NCBI RefSeq assembly: GCF_000188015.2 | Contig: NZ_AEUX02000001.1 | Coordinates: forward strand, 124,001-188,000 | DNA: 64,000 nt | Direction: 5' to 3' | From: Streptococcus ictaluri 707-05 | GTDB taxonomy: Bacteria > Bacillota > Bacilli > Lactobacillales > Streptococcaceae | Shown: positions 42,539-52,509 of the stretch, in pieces | Numbering within the stretch: position 1 is the stretch's first letter | How the letters are laid out: the number at the start of each line of letters is the position of its first letter | Translations under genes and position numbers: made by a program | Notes under the pieces: model-generated | The model's input: only the letters and a program-made list of their open reading frames with translations | Told to the model about the DNA's origin: nothing | The model's database searches: none

Positions 42539-42703
42539 ATGACATACCTTAAGCGGACTCCTGGCAAGTTACTCTTTTTGGCTATAGCAGCCTTTGTGCT
42601 CTATGACGCCCTTAAAAAGGGGTCTTGGTTTTGAGGGATCTTGGCCAGTTTAGTCATGATAAGCAGAATTAGAGACCTTTTCAGGATTTACCATAAGAAA
42701 TAA
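42539..42703 (+). pseudogene. Small membrane protein gene with an in-frame stop
   Basis: The ATG at 42539, behind GAAAGG, opens MTYLKRTPGKLLFLAIAAFVLYDAL, one hydrophobic helix. TGA at 42632-42634 interrupts it after 31 residues. The same frame continues with GILASLVMISRIRDLFRIYHKK to TAA at 42703, giving a 54-residue protein if the stop was originally TGG or another codon. The continuation has a second hydrophobic/basic helix of the same style, which supports a single broken gene. No family recognised. Confidence 0.5.
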
Positions 42704-42719
42704 GCAGTAAAAAACGGAT

Positions 42720-42750
42720 AAAAAGCTAGAAGCAGGACTTCTGGCTTTTT
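42720..42750 (+). terminator. Terminator after cysE
   Basis: AAAAAGCTAGAAG pairs with CTTCTGGCTTTTT (one G-T pair) around CAGGA. Confidence 0.85.
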
Positions 42751-42810
42751 AGGCTTAAGGAAAGAATTGTTGCTAGAGCGGATCTCTTTTGGTTCAGTCT
42801 TTACCTTTAT

Positions 42811-42818
42811 GCTATAAT
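42811..42818 (+). promoter_or_regulatory. Extended -10 promoter of cysS
   Basis: TGCTATAAT gives a TG-extended perfect -10 about 110 bp before the start. There is no T-box core in the leader, although cysS genes of many Firmicutes carry one. Confidence 0.5.
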
Positions 42819-42928
42819 AAGGGTTACAAGGATTCTGACTTGTTCATAGAAATCAATGCTCAGTAGTCAAAGAAGTTAAGAGTTTTTGGCTCACTCCGAA
42901 AAAATGTAAGTGATATAAAGGATATGTA

Positions 42929-44272
42929 ATGATTAAAATCTACGATACCATGACGCGACGTCTTAGAGAATTTGTGCCCATCCATGACAATACGGTTAAT
43001 ATGTATGTTTGTGGTCCAACGGTCTATAATTATATTCATATTGGAAATGCACGTTCAGCGGTTGCCTTTGATACCATTAGACGCTATTTTGAATATGCTG
43101 GTTATCAGGTGAATTATGTTTCCAACTTCACGGATGTGGACGATAAAATCATCAAAGCGGCAGCAGAAGCTGGGGTCAGTCCAAAAGCTTTGGCTGATAC
43201 CTATATTGATGCTTTTATGAAAGATACCCAAGCACTGGGTGTCAAAAAAGCCACTCAAAATCCACGTGTAATGGATTATATGGCTGAAATTATTGATTTT
43301 ATCCAGATATTAATTGAGAAGGACTTTGCTTACCTATCAGCTGGAGATGTTTATTTCCGAGTGGCTAAATCTTCTGGTTATGCTACATTAGCTAATAAAT
43401 CACTGGAAGACTTGGAGATTGGAGCTTCTGGACGAACCGATGCTGAGAAGGACTTGAAAGAAAATCCTCTTGATTTTGCCTTGTGGAAAAGTGCCAAAGA
43501 AGGTGAGATTTCCTGGGATAGTCCTTGGGGTCAAGGTCGTCCAGGATGGCATATTGAGTGTTCTGTCATGGCGACAGAACTCTTAGGAGATACCATTGAT
43601 ATCCATGGCGGGGGAGCCGACTTGGAGTTTCCGCATCACACTAATGAAATTGCCCAATCAGAAGCTAAGACTGGTAAAACCTTTGCTAATTATTGGATGC
43701 ACAATGGTTTTGTCAATGTGGATAATGAAAAGATGTCCAAATCTTTGGGGAACTTTGTCACAGTTCATGACATGCTAGAAAATGTAGACGGTCAAGTCCT
43801 GCGCTTTTTCCTGGCAACCCAACATTACCGTAAGCCCATTAATTTCACTGAAAAAGCCATTCATGATGCTGCGCTTAATCTAAAGTATTTGAAAAATACT
43901 TGGCAACAAGATGTCAGCCAAGGAGCAGACAAAGCAGAATTGCAAACTTTCCTTGATGCTTTTAAAGAAGCCATGGATGATGATTTTAATACGGCTAATG
44001 GTGTTACCGTGATATTTGACATGGCTAAATGGATTAATTCGGGCTCTTATGATGCAGAGGTTAAGACAGCCTTTGAAGCGCTTTTAGCTGTTTTTGGGAT
44101 TGGTTTTGAAGAAGAGGTCTTGGATCAGGCTATTGAAGATTTGATTGCAGAACGTCAAGAGGCGCGTGCTAATCGTGATTTTGTTAAAGCTGACGCCATT
44201 CGTGATCAATTAGTGGCTCAAGGCATTAAGTTATTGGATACCAAAGATGGTGTGAGGTGGACTTGTGACTAA
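42929..44272 (+). CDS. cysS: Cysteinyl-tRNA synthetase
   Basis: The 447-residue class I synthetase has the HIGH-type motif YIHIGNARS within CGPTVYNYIHIGNARS (the Cys is a zinc ligand), WHIECSVMA and HHTNEIAQSE as further zinc/active-site segments, and the KMSKS loop EKMSKSLGN. An AAAGGA site precedes the ATG. It overlaps mrnC by 8 bp. Confidence 0.98.
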   Translation: MIKIYDTMTRRLREFVPIHDNTVNMYVCGPTVYNYIHIGNARSAVAFDTIRRYFEYAGYQVNYVSNFTDVDDKIIKAAAEAGVSPKALADTYIDAFMKDTQALGVKKATQNPRVMDYMAEIIDFIQILIEKDFAYLSAGDVYFRVAKSSGYATLANKSLEDLEIGASGRTDAEKDLKENPLDFALWKSAKEGEISWDSPWGQGRPGWHIECSVMATELLGDTIDIHGGGADLEFPHHTNEIAQSEAKTGKTFANYWMHNGFVNVDNEKMSKSLGNFVTVHDMLENVDGQVLRFFLATQHYRKPINFTEKAIHDAALNLKYLKNTWQQDVSQGADKAELQTFLDAFKEAMDDDFNTANGVTVIFDMAKWINSGSYDAEVKTAFEALLAVFGIGFEEEVLDQAIEDLIAERQEARANRDFVKADAIRDQLVAQGIKLLDTKDGVRWTCD

Positions 44273-44663
44273 TGCTCTGGATGTGAATCTCATCAATGGG
44301 ATTGCCCTTGCTTTTGAGGGGGATGCGGTCTATTCTTGCTATATTCGCCGTCATTTAATTTTTAAAGGACAAACCAAGCCTAGTCAGTTGCATCATTTGG
44401 CCACTAAGTATGTCTCAGCTAAGGTACAGGCTACTTTAATTCAAGCCATGCTAGCGGAAGGTCTTTTGTCGGAAAAAGAAGAAGATATCTATAAACGCGG
44501 ACGCAATGCTAATAGCCATACCAAGGCTAAAAATGCCGATATCGTGACTTATCGCATGTCTACAGGATTTGAAGCCCTTATGGGATATCTGGATATGACT
44601 GGGCAAACAGAACGCTTAGAAAGCCTTATCCAATGGTCCATTGATTATGTGGAAAGTCATTAA
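44265..44663 (+). CDS. mrnC: Mini-ribonuclease 3
   Basis: The 132-residue RNase III-like protein lacks the dsRNA-binding domain and matures 23S rRNA in Firmicutes. The catalytic signature ALAFEGDAVYSCYIRRHL is near residue 10-30, and the second acidic cluster is in the C-terminal helix (GFEALMGYLDMTG). It begins inside the end of cysS (GTGACTAATG region), an arrangement conserved across Firmicutes. Confidence 0.96.
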   Translation: MTNALDVNLINGIALAFEGDAVYSCYIRRHLIFKGQTKPSQLHHLATKYVSAKVQATLIQAMLAEGLLSEKEEDIYKRGRNANSHTKAKNADIVTYRMSTGFEALMGYLDMTGQTERLESLIQWSIDYVESH

Positions 44664-44671
44664 ACTAAAAG

Positions 44672-44703
44672 AAGACCAAGATAATTAGTTCTCTTGGTCT
44701 TTA
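44672..44703. terminator. Bidirectional terminator between mrnC and pepX
   Basis: AAGACCAAGA pairs with TCTTGGTCTT around TAATTAGTTC, with a T-rich tail to the right and an AAAAG run on the left. Confidence 0.8.
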
Positions 44704-44719
44704 TTGTCCTTTAGTAAGC

Positions 44720-46996
44720 TTAATCAAGTGGAATTAATGCTTTTGATTGGCTCAAGTCCACTGTTAGGGCGTAATTACTGTTATCTCGAATGGTATGTTC
44801 AAAGTCAGTGGTGTAAAGGAGTAGTCTTAGGGTATCTCCTTTTTCCAAGTGATAGAGACTTGGTTGTAAGCTAAAGTGTAGCATCATCCACTCATCATTA
44901 GGAACAGCTTGGTTGGTTAATAGGTCCTCACGATTTTGCAAATTCATGACCCCTTTGGTGATCACCCGGTAAGGGGATTTCTTAAAAGGTAATTCTTTTA
45001 GAGCTTCACGGGCGAAATTTTGCCCATTGTCAATGCTAGCTAAAGTGAGATTAGCCGGCATATCAAAGAAACGTTTTTTCTTACCGTAATCTAAGACTTG
45101 TGCGGATAGGATACCTTTGTTTTCACTTGATTTCACTTTTAACTGTAGGACAATTTCACCGTTAATGGGTAAGTCCTCTTCCAGTAAAATATCAACCAGG
45201 GCTTGATTGGCCTTGCCTTCAAAGAGAGCTGCTTTGAAAGAGCGGAAATCTTTACCGTAAGCTTTAAAATCGTCTTCACCGTAGTGATTGTCAATTAAAA
45301 GCAGTTCTTGACCGAGGTCAAGAACTTTGATGGTTGAGGTTCCAAAGACTTTACGCTCCTGCCAGTTTTGTGGGCGGGTGTTATCTTGCCAGATGATTTC
45401 AGGAAGGCTAAAATCATTAGCTAGGCCTAGGAGTTTTTGGCAAAGGAGGGCATTCATGCTTTCACGGAAATCAATGGATTGCCAATTATGCATGTAAACA
45501 TGCTCACCTTGATGTAAAAAGAGGTGCTTGTTGATAGTGGATGGAAGCGCATTGAAAATCTCATAGACCTGTCTTGGTTTGACATTCCAATCTTGTAAGC
45601 CATGTTTGTAAACCACATCGCAAGTGATCTTGTCAGCGTTTCTGAGATAGTTACGATCATGCCAGAACTGGTTGTAATCACCAGTTTCTCTATCAAGAGC
45701 TTTTGATTGTTGTTTTAAGAGTTCTTGGTAGTGGTCATTATGACGAAGGTAATCACCGGCTAATAAATTACGGGAGTAGGTGAGTTCGGTTAAGACATCC
45801 AAATCTTCTCCGGGATAGCCGCCAGGGCTACAAACAAGGCCGTTTTCACGATAATAACCATACCAAGAAGAGATGGCTGATTCAGCAATAATGAGGGCCA
45901 AACCATCTACTCCAGTGGTTGCCAGTCCAGTAGACATAGTGCCTAAATAAGATTTACCAGTAGTGCAGACTAAGCCATTAGACCAATCTGCTTTGACCTG
46001 GTATTTTTTCTTGTGGCTGGTATAGGCCGTAGCTCTTCCATTTAGCCAATCAATAACGGCTTTAAAGCTTTCAATTTGAGCGTAGTCCCCACTGGTCATA
46101 AAGCCAGTGGAACCAGCAGTTCCCACACCAGAAACATAGATATTGGCAAAACCACGCGCTAGGAAGTAGTCATTAAGACTATAAGAACTTATGTAACTAA
46201 AGCTCTCTAGGCTTTGACTCAAAGGAAGGTCAGATTCTTTAGTATCAAGTGGCGTGAATGGGTGATCTTCCACTTGAATGAGGCCATTTTCTTTAAGATT
46301 CAAGTCTCCTTCCATGGCATAGAGCTTTTTATCGTTAGCCACTTCATTGATGCCTTGGTGGTAGGGGCTTGGTGTCATCATGCTTGGTAGGGGCTGATCT
46401 GTTTTGGGACGAATAATATTGACCTTAATCAGATCCAACTCCCCATCTTGATCGGTATCAAGTGGAGCTTCCACGTAGACCACTTCTCGAATCAGCTGTG
46501 ATGTGTCAAAGGTAGCTAGTGATTTTCCGTTGAAGAAGTGGTAATCATTGTCCATGGCAAGCATGCCTTTGCTGACCAAATCATCAATCAGGGTCATGCC
46601 AGACTTACAACGGGTCGCTAGTAAGTGGTGAAGATGCTTGATAATTTCTTTTTCGTCAAAGTGGATAGGAAAGGCCAGTTTATCAAGGAAAGCATTAGCC
46701 TCTGTAAAATCAACTCCAGGAATAAAGCCAAGGATTTGTAAGGCCAGTAAATCAAAAACCTCTTTGGTTAAAGCTTGCTCTGATTGGAAAAAGCTCAAGG
46801 CGTCCATGTCATTTTTGGCGATTAGATGACTTAAAGGATAATCGCTATCAGGGTAGTGGAAGAAGAGTTTACGTAAAAAGATTTCTAGGTTAGCTTTGGC
46901 AGTTTTTTGCAGATTCAGATCAAAGCCCAATTCTTGTAATTCTTCAGCTGCTCTTTCTAGGCTAGTTGGGATGTAAGAAAATTGATTGTAACGCAT
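44720..46996 (-). CDS. pepX: X-prolyl dipeptidyl aminopeptidase
   Basis: The 758-residue serine peptidase removes X-Pro dipeptides. Its catalytic serine lies in [13 protein letters not shown], the GxSYxG motif of S15 peptidases. The catalytic Asp is probably in [18 protein letters not shown] and the His in [10 protein letters not shown] small N-terminal helical domain and a C-terminal jelly-roll complete it; length is typical for streptococci. It may process host peptides and casein. The AAGGA site is directly upstream, and the broken Crp/Fnr gene precedes it by 21 bp on the same strand. Confidence 0.97.
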   Translation of the reverse strand: MRYNQFSYIPTSLERAAEELQELGFDLNLQKTAKANLEIFLRKLFFHYPDSDYPLSHLIAKNDMDALSFFQSEQALTKEVFDLLALQILGFIPGVDFTEANAFLDKLAFPIHFDEKEIIKHLHHLLATRCKSGMTLIDDLVSKGMLAMDNDYHFFNGKSLATFDTSQLIREVVYVEAPLDTDQDGELDLIKVNIIRPKTDQPLPSMMTPSPYHQGINEVANDKKLYAMEGDLNLKENGLIQVEDHPFTPLDTKESDLPLSQSLESFSYISSYSLNDYFLARGFANIYVSGVGTAGSTGFMTSGDYAQIESFKAVIDWLNGRATAYTSHKKKYQVKADWSNGLVCTTGKSYLGTMSTGLATTGVDGLALIIAESAISSWYGYYRENGLVCSPGGYPGEDLDVLTELTYSRNLLAGDYLRHNDHYQELLKQQSKALDRETGDYNQFWHDRNYLRNADKITCDVVYKHGLQDWNVKPRQVYEIFNALPSTINKHLFLHQGEHVYMHNWQSIDFRESMNALLCQKLLGLANDFSLPEIIWQDNTRPQNWQERKVFGTSTIKVLDLGQELLLIDNHYGEDDFKAYGKDFRSFKAALFEGKANQALVDILLEEDLPINGEIVLQLKVKSSENKGILSAQVLDYGKKKRFFDMPANLTLASIDNGQNFAREALKELPFKKSPYRVITKGVMNLQNREDLLTNQAVPNDEWMMLHFSLQPSLYHLEKGDTLRLLLYTTDFEHTIRDNSNYALTVDLSQSKALIPLD

Positions 46997-47017
46997 AAGA
47001 AGGTCCTTTCTAGTGGC

Positions 47018-47690
47018 TTAGAAAACGATATTATCCTTTAATTTTTCTAGATTAGTGATGATAATATGTTGCTTATTGATGCGAATGATGTTTTCTTCTT
47101 TTAATTGTTTCAAAATACGACTGACACTGCTAGCAGTAGAAATGCCACAAAATTTCCCTAACTCTTCATTAGTAATCACAAAATTAATGCGGATATGACC
47201 ATTAGGAAGCGTCTCTCCAAAAAGAGTCATCAAATCAAAGATTTGTGTTGAAATAGCTCCAATTCGTCCATTGGTTAACATGCATTGCATTTTTTTCATG
47301 GATTTTTGAAGGCGATTATGGTAAAAGTCCTTGACATAGCCTTGCAGCCCCAAATCTTCGTTGATGTCTTTTAAAAAGGTTGAGCGACGAACCTTGTAAA
47401 AACTAGCTTTCTCCGACTCAATGCGAACATTATAAGGCTCTCCCATGTCTTTTGAATAACCAGTGTTTAGGACGGAGGTTATTTCTAAACCCGTTACATA
47501 TCTGAGATTGAATTCCATACCATATTTTGAAAGGACGCTTTGTTTTACAATACCGTCCTTTCAAAATATAGGTAAAATCTTCCTCAAGACTCTCAAAAGT
47601 CAAGTACTTGTGATAGGTCTTTTCAATGATGGGGAAGTTATGATTGTCAATATACTTTTGTAAAATGTGATGATTCACGCTTTTCTCCAA
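47018..47690 (-). pseudogene. Crp/FLP-type regulator, frameshifted
   Basis: The start at 47690 opens MEKSVNHHILQKYIDN and a cNMP-binding-like fold to about residue 45 (DFTYILKG), then the frame breaks. After removal of one base at about 47553-47560 it would read ...YILK-(D or G)-GIVKQSVLSKYGMEFNLRY and continue to the winged helix EELGKFCGISTASSVSRILKQLKEENIIRI at the end. The whole protein would be about 223 residues. The lesion lies inside a perfect inverted repeat. It is divergent from an MFS transporter gene, its presumed target, and pepX lies 21 bp downstream on the same strand. Confidence 0.85.
47522..47569. repeat. Perfect 16-bp inverted repeat spanning the frameshift
   Basis: ATATTTTGAAAGGACG (47522-47537) is the exact reverse complement of 47554-47569, with a 16-base gap, inside the coding sequence of the Crp-type pseudogene. 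Taking out the extra base that breaks the frame would shorten or interrupt the pairing. Confidence 0.85.
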
Positions 47691-47845
47691 ATATCTTCTT
47701 CTACCATTGTATAACTTGTCGCTTCAAGAGGGCTTAACATTTGCTAATGCCCTTTGATAGTATCACTTATATTATACCATTGAAATATATTATATTCTGC
47801 TTTTTTTGTAAAATGTTTATGAAAATAGAGAGGAGTTCATTTTCA

Positions 47846-49042
47846 GTGGAAGAAAAGTTATTTAACAAACATTTTGTGGCCGTTACCATTCTTAATTTTA
47901 TTGTTTATATGGTCTACTACCTTTTTACGGTTATTATTGCCTTTGTGGCAACTAGAGAGTTAGGAGCCCAGACTAGCCAAGCAGGATTGGCAACAGGTAT
48001 TTATATTCTAGGGACTTTATTAGCCCGTTTGATTTTTGGAAAGCAGTTGGAGGTGTTTGGTCGTCGTTTGGTTTTAAGAGGAGGTGCTATTTTTTACCTC
48101 TTAACTACCTTAGCCTACTTTTTTATGCCAACCATTAGTATGATGTACTTGGTTCGTTTCTTAAACGGGTTTGGTTATGGTGTGGTGTCCACTGCGACCA
48201 ATACCATTGTAACAGCCTATATTCCAGCTCGTAAAAGAGGAGAAGGTATCAATTTTTATGGCTTGTCAACTAGCTTAGCAGCAGCCATTGGTTCCTTTGT
48301 GGGAACTTTTATGTTGGACAATCTTCATATTGATTTTCGTATGATTATTGTCTTATGTAGCGTCTTAATTGGGTGTGTGGTTGTAGGTGCTTTTGCTTTT
48401 CCAGTCAAAAATATGACTTTAAATGCGGAGCAATTGGCTAAAACCAAATCGTGGACTGTGGATAGTTTCATTGAGAAAAAAGCCTTGTTTATCACTGGTA
48501 TTGCCTTTTTAATGGGGATTGCCTATGCTTCAGTTTTAGGATTTCAAAAGTTATACACGTCTGAGATTCATTTGACCGCAGTAGGCGCTTATTTCTTTGT
48601 GGTCTATGCTTTAATCATTACCATCACTCGCCCAGCAATGGGGCGTTTAATGGATGCTAAAGGCGATAAATGGGTCTTATATCCAAGTTATCTCTTTTTG
48701 GGAATGGGACTTTTCTTGCTAGGTAGTGTGTCATCTGGACCAAGCTATTTGCTGTCAGGAGCCTTGATTGGGTTTGGTTATGGCACTTTTATGTCTTGTG
48801 GTCAATCCGCCTCCATACAAGGGGTAGAAGAGCATCACTTTAATACGGCTATGTCTACTTATATGATTGGTCTTGATTTAGGTTTAGGTGCGGGACCGTA
48901 TCTCTTAGGTTTGATTAAAGATTTGGCACTTGGTAGTGATGTGGCTTCCTTTAGGCACTTATTCTGGTTAGCTGCTGTGATTCCACTGATTTGTACCTTG
49001 CTTTATTTGTTAAAAACAAAGACAAGACAGATTGTTTCTTAA
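47846..49042 (+). CDS. MFS transporter, drug-exporter type
   Basis: The preferred start is GTG at 47846 (MEEKLFNKHFVAVTI), because AGAGGAG lies 10 bases upstream; earlier in-frame starts from 47741 would add AT-rich sequence that looks non-coding. The 398-residue product has 12 spans and the conserved loop GKQLEVFGRRLVLRGG between spans 2 and 3. YIPARKRGEGINFYGLSTSLAAAIGSFVG is typical of proton-driven exporters. It is divergent from the broken Crp/FLP-type regulator gene and is followed by a UspA gene after 20 bp. Confidence 0.9.
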   Translation: MEEKLFNKHFVAVTILNFIVYMVYYLFTVIIAFVATRELGAQTSQAGLATGIYILGTLLARLIFGKQLEVFGRRLVLRGGAIFYLLTTLAYFFMPTISMMYLVRFLNGFGYGVVSTATNTIVTAYIPARKRGEGINFYGLSTSLAAAIGSFVGTFMLDNLHIDFRMIIVLCSVLIGCVVVGAFAFPVKNMTLNAEQLAKTKSWTVDSFIEKKALFITGIAFLMGIAYASVLGFQKLYTSEIHLTAVGAYFFVVYALIITITRPAMGRLMDAKGDKWVLYPSYLFLGMGLFLLGSVSSGPSYLLSGALIGFGYGTFMSCGQSASIQGVEEHHFNTAMSTYMIGLDLGLGAGPYLLGLIKDLALGSDVASFRHLFWLAAVIPLICTLLYLLKTKTRQIVS

Positions 49043-49062
49043 GAAGAAAGGAGTTTAGCCTT

Positions 49063-49512
49063 ATGCTTAAATACAAACGTATCTTAACAGCTGTAGATGG
49101 TTCTTATGAATCGGAGTTAGCTGTGGAAAAAGCCATCAACGTAGCTCTTCGCAATAATGCTAGGTTGTTATTGACTCATGTCATTGATACTAAGGTTTAT
49201 CAAAGTGACGCCCTCATTAGTGATGTTGTGTTTGATAACCATGAAGCTCATGCTAAAGCTGTTTTGGCCTATTATGAAAATCTCGCCCATTCAAAAGGGC
49301 TTCAAGATATCAAATTGATTATTGAAGCCGGAAATCCGAAAAAGTTATTAGCTCGTGACATCCCAGAAAGAGAAGGAGCCGATCTCATTATGGTGGGAGC
49401 TACTGGGCTCAATACCTTTGAGCGCTTATTGGTTGGCTCAACCTCAGAGTATATCTTATGGTATGCTAAAATTGACTTATTAGTGGTACGTGATTGCCAA
49501 AAAACCTTATGA
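49063..49512 (+). CDS. Universal stress protein, UspA family
   Basis: The start at 49063 (MLKYKRILTAVDGS) has GAAAGGAG upstream. The 149-residue protein shows the family ATP-binding pattern: AVDGSYESELAVEKA at the N-terminus and GATGLNTFERLLVGSTSEYILWYA near the end (G-2x-G-9x-G-S/T). It is probably cytoplasmic and nucleotide-binding. It follows the MFS gene after 20 bp and is probably cotranscribed. The specific stress is unknown. Confidence 0.92.
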   Translation: MLKYKRILTAVDGSYESELAVEKAINVALRNNARLLLTHVIDTKVYQSDALISDVVFDNHEAHAKAVLAYYENLAHSKGLQDIKLIIEAGNPKKLLARDIPEREGADLIMVGATGLNTFERLLVGSTSEYILWYAKIDLLVVRDCQKTL

Positions 49513-49690
49513 GTTCTCTAAAACAGAAAGTCTTAATAAGAAAAGGCTTTCTTTTTTGATGTGCTTGATGGCTTGAAAATCTCTTTTGATTTTCCTTTCA
49601 TTTCTCTGTCCATACGCTTTACAATCACTGCTAAGCCTGTTAAAATGGTATCTGTTACATTTTATAATTATTTGGAGGAAACCAGAAGAC

Positions 49691-50539
49691 ATGGAAATGA
49701 CATGGACTGTGAAATATATCACAGAATTTATTGCAACGGCTTTTTTGATTATTTTGGGAAATGGCGCTGTTGCCAACGTTGATTTAAAAGGAACAAAAGG
49801 ACATAACTCAGGTTGGTTAGTAATTGCCTTTGGTTATGGTTTAGGGGTTATGATGCCAGCCTTGATGTTTGGTAACGTATCTGGTAACCACATTAATCCT
49901 GCTTTCACAGTTGGACTCGCAGTATCAGGCTTGTTCCCATGGGCTCACGTCTTACAATACATTGTGGCACAATTACTTGGGGCTATCTTTGGTCAGTTGG
50001 TAGTGGTAATGGTTTATAAACCTTACTTTATGAAAACGGAAAACCCAAATCATGTGTTAGGTTCATTCTCAACGATTTCAGCTCTTGATAATGGTCAAAA
50101 AGACAGCCATAAAGCTTCTTACATCAATAGTTTCTTAAATGAGTTTGTAGGTTCCTTCGTTCTTTTCTTTGGTGCCCTAGCTCTTACAAAAAACTATTTT
50201 GGTGTGGAATTAGTTGGTAAATTAGTTGAGGCAGGTTATGACCAAACAACTGCTGCAACACAAATTTCACCATATGTGACAGGATCATTGGCGGTTGCTC
50301 ACATCGGTATTGGTTTCTTAGTTATGGTCTTGGTTACATCATTAGGTGGACCAACTGGGCCAGCACTAAACCCAGCGCGTGACTTAGGTCCTCGTTTGTT
50401 ACACCACTTCTTACCAAAATCAGTTCTTGGTCAAGCCAAAGGTGATTCAAAATGGTGGTATGCATGGGTACCTGTAGTAGCTCCTGTTTTAGCAGCCATT
50501 GTAGCTGTAGCAGCATTCAAATACCTATATATTAAATAA
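49691..50539 (+). CDS. glpF: Glycerol uptake facilitator (aquaglyceroporin)
   Basis: The start at 49691 (MEMTWTVKYITEF) is chosen because GGAGG lies 13 bases upstream and the protein then begins like its relatives. The 282-residue six-span channel has both NPA boxes, GNHINPAFTVGLA and GPALNPARDLGPR. The Asp after the second box and the enlarged loop fit a glycerol-conducting rather than a water-only channel. No glpK/glpO neighbours are present. A terminator follows at 50543. Confidence 0.92.
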   Translation: MEMTWTVKYITEFIATAFLIILGNGAVANVDLKGTKGHNSGWLVIAFGYGLGVMMPALMFGNVSGNHINPAFTVGLAVSGLFPWAHVLQYIVAQLLGAIFGQLVVVMVYKPYFMKTENPNHVLGSFSTISALDNGQKDSHKASYINSFLNEFVGSFVLFFGALALTKNYFGVELVGKLVEAGYDQTTAATQISPYVTGSLAVAHIGIGFLVMVLVTSLGGPTGPALNPARDLGPRLLHHFLPKSVLGQAKGDSKWWYAWVPVVAPVLAAIVAVAAFKYLYIK

Positions 50540-50542
50540 TAA

Positions 50543-50566
50543 AAAAAGAGGCTGAGGCCTCTTTTT
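50543..50566 (+). terminator. Terminator of glpF
   Basis: AAAAAGAGG pairs with CCTCTTTTT around CTGAGG. Confidence 0.88.
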
Positions 50567-50682
50567 AGTTTGAAGAAAAGTCACTTTTTGTTCCTTTTCT
50601 TAGGTATTGTCGAAGGATAGCAGCTTTTGTTAAAAATGCTAGACCTAACTGTCGAGCCTAAGATCTTAACAGTTTCGATTAA

Positions 50683-50708
50683 AAAAAAGAGGTTTTGACC
50701 TCTTTTTT
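50683..50708 (-). terminator. Terminator of the TauE/SafE gene
   Basis: AAAAAAGAGG pairs with CCTCTTTTTT around TTTTGA and overlaps the stop codon on the minus strand. T runs on both sides allow action in both directions. Confidence 0.8.
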
Positions 50709-51609
50709 ATTTATGTGCCACTTGTTTCGCCATAGTTGGGGTTAGAGATGAGCGTATCAACATGCCTCCTGTAAAGATGACGATAGCAATGACCAGTACT
50801 TTGAGGCTATTAATATCTAGGTTAGTTAAGAAGAGAACTGCAATTAAAACCCCAATAACCCCTCCGCAGACAATACCAGCAAAACCATCCCAGTTAACAC
50901 GGTTGCCCTTGATAAATTGGCTACTTGAAGCCGCCATAATCATAGCAGCATCTAGCATCATGACAGGCATTGCGACAGCAGGACTTAGTCCCATGAGTGA
51001 GAAGAAAATCAACTCGGGTGCGTAATTGCCTAGTCCCATGGTCATTAAGACCCCAACAGTAAAGTTAAAGGCGATTCCGACAAATAGCCAAATACCATGC
51101 AAACCATGGACAGCATCAGAAAGATTATCACCTGGATGAGCAATCATTCTAAAAATCATGATTAAAGCAGCTACTATCAAAAGGCTTCCTAAAATGCGTT
51201 GAACAGTAGGGGTATGCCAATTTTTAGTGATTTGAGTCCCAAAATAGGCACCCACAAAAGCGGCAGCAGCCATGGTAACCAAGGTCAGAACCTCCACTTT
51301 AACGACAAAAATAAAGCAAAGAGACTGGATGAGAACAGGAATAACGTGCCCGACGGTCATGGTTCCAGGTAATTTCTTATCATCAGTGACTAATTTGGTC
51401 ACCTTAAATAAGGTAGTTGTAGTGGCAAAAGAGCCAATGCCAAGGGTATCTAAGCAATCTGTGACAAGGCCAATAAAAAAGCCAGTCCAGAAACGTTTAA
51501 AAGGGTTGATCTGATGGCTTTTAAGGTGTTTTACCAATACCACAAAAATAAAAAGCATTGCCGAAACTAGCAAAGCCTGTATCAGTCTAAGGATAATCAT
51601 TTCATTCAT
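50707..51609 (-). CDS. TauE/SafE-family membrane permease
   Basis: The 300-residue protein, starting at 51609 (MNEMIILRLIQ), has about eight hydrophobic spans in two halves, each with the family's short glycine-rich segment (GIGSFATTTTLFKV in the first half, GLSPAVAMPVMMLDAAMI in the second). The family exports or imports sulfite, sulfonates and other organic anions; the substrate here is unknown. The ribosome site is weak. An upstream extension to 51657 is possible but less typical. Confidence 0.8.
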   Translation of the reverse strand: MNEMIILRLIQALLVSAMLFIFVVLVKHLKSHQINPFKRFWTGFFIGLVTDCLDTLGIGSFATTTTLFKVTKLVTDDKKLPGTMTVGHVIPVLIQSLCFIFVVKVEVLTLVTMAAAAFVGAYFGTQITKNWHTPTVQRILGSLLIVAALIMIFRMIAHPGDNLSDAVHGLHGIWLFVGIAFNFTVGVLMTMGLGNYAPELIFFSLMGLSPAVAMPVMMLDAAMIMAASSSQFIKGNRVNWDGFAGIVCGGVIGVLIAVLFLTNLDINSLKVLVIAIVIFTGGMLIRSSLTPTMAKQVAHK

Positions 51610-51750
51610 AAAGACTAGTTTACAAAAAAAATGGGTCTTCGTCAATTTTACTTTCAAAAGAAACCGACGGCTAGAGACCTTAGCTTAGCATATAATTTCT
51701 TGTCAAAAAAGGCTTTTTTGTCTATAATAACAGAGGATTAGGAGGAAATT

Positions 51751-52509
51751 ATGTCTTTATTTAACAATCTCGTCTTTAAAACTCCTGTTTTACGTGTCAA
51801 TGACCGTGACCTTAATATCGCTTTTTACCAAGAGCAATTAGGTTTACGCTTGGTCTCAGAAGAAAATGCCATTGCTATTTTTTCATCTTGGGGAGAAGGA
51901 CAAGAGCGCTTTGTGATTGAAGAGTCGCCAGCAGCTAGAACCCGTGCGGTTCAAGGGCCTAAAAAAGTCAATACCGTTGTCATCAAAACAAACTTTCCAG
52001 AAGATATTGAACAGTTGTTAGCGCATGGAGCTGCTTATGATCTACTTTTTAAGGGGAAAAATGGCTACGCTTTTGAAATTAATTCGCCAGAGGGTGACCG
52101 ATTCCTCCTTCACGCTGAAGACAGTATTGAAGTCCTAGAGCCTGCTGACATGCCGTCACTGGCTAAAGAAGCTATCTTTAAAGGATTACGTCATTTCCAA
52201 TTTGACATTATTGTGCTCAACGTACCTGATGAAACAGCCTCCAAAGCCTTTTATCAGTCTATTTTTACGAACCAATTACCAATTGCCCTAGAGTTCAATC
52301 AAGAAGAAGGACCTGATTTAGCTATTGACCCCCACATTGCTTGGGATTTAGAAATACTAGAGTTTCAAGTGCCAGCAGATTATGATATGTTAGCCTTAAA
52401 AGCTTACTTAGAAGAAAAAGGTCAGCAGGTCTATCTGGATAAGAAGGAAAAAGTCCTAGTCATTTCGGACCCAAGTCGTATTGAAATTTGGTTTGTCAAA
52501 TGTCCTTAA
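51751..52509 (+). CDS. cppA: CppA-family protein
   Basis: The 252-residue protein begins FNNLVFKTPVLRVNDRDLNIAFYQEQLGL, a glyoxalase/VOC-type beta-alpha fold, and carries the C-terminal CppA domain (ISDPSRIEIWFVK at the end). CppA of pneumococcus has been reported as a complement C3-degrading factor, but it lacks a signal peptide and the true activity is uncertain. It has a TAGGAGG site. It overlaps the serine hydrolase gene by 10 bp. Confidence 0.85.
   Translation: MSLFNNLVFKTPVLRVNDRDLNIAFYQEQLGLRLVSEENAIAIFSSWGEGQERFVIEESPAARTRAVQGPKKVNTVVIKTNFPEDIEQLLAHGAAYDLLFKGKNGYAFEINSPEGDRFLLHAEDSIEVLEPADMPSLAKEAIFKGLRHFQFDIIVLNVPDETASKAFYQSIFTNQLPIALEFNQEEGPDLAIDPHIAWDLEILEFQVPADYDMLALKAYLEEKGQQVYLDKKEKVLVISDPSRIEIWFVKCP

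Noticed and set aside
42751..42928. T-box leader before cysS
   Set aside because: No T-box core; only an extended -10 promoter is seen.
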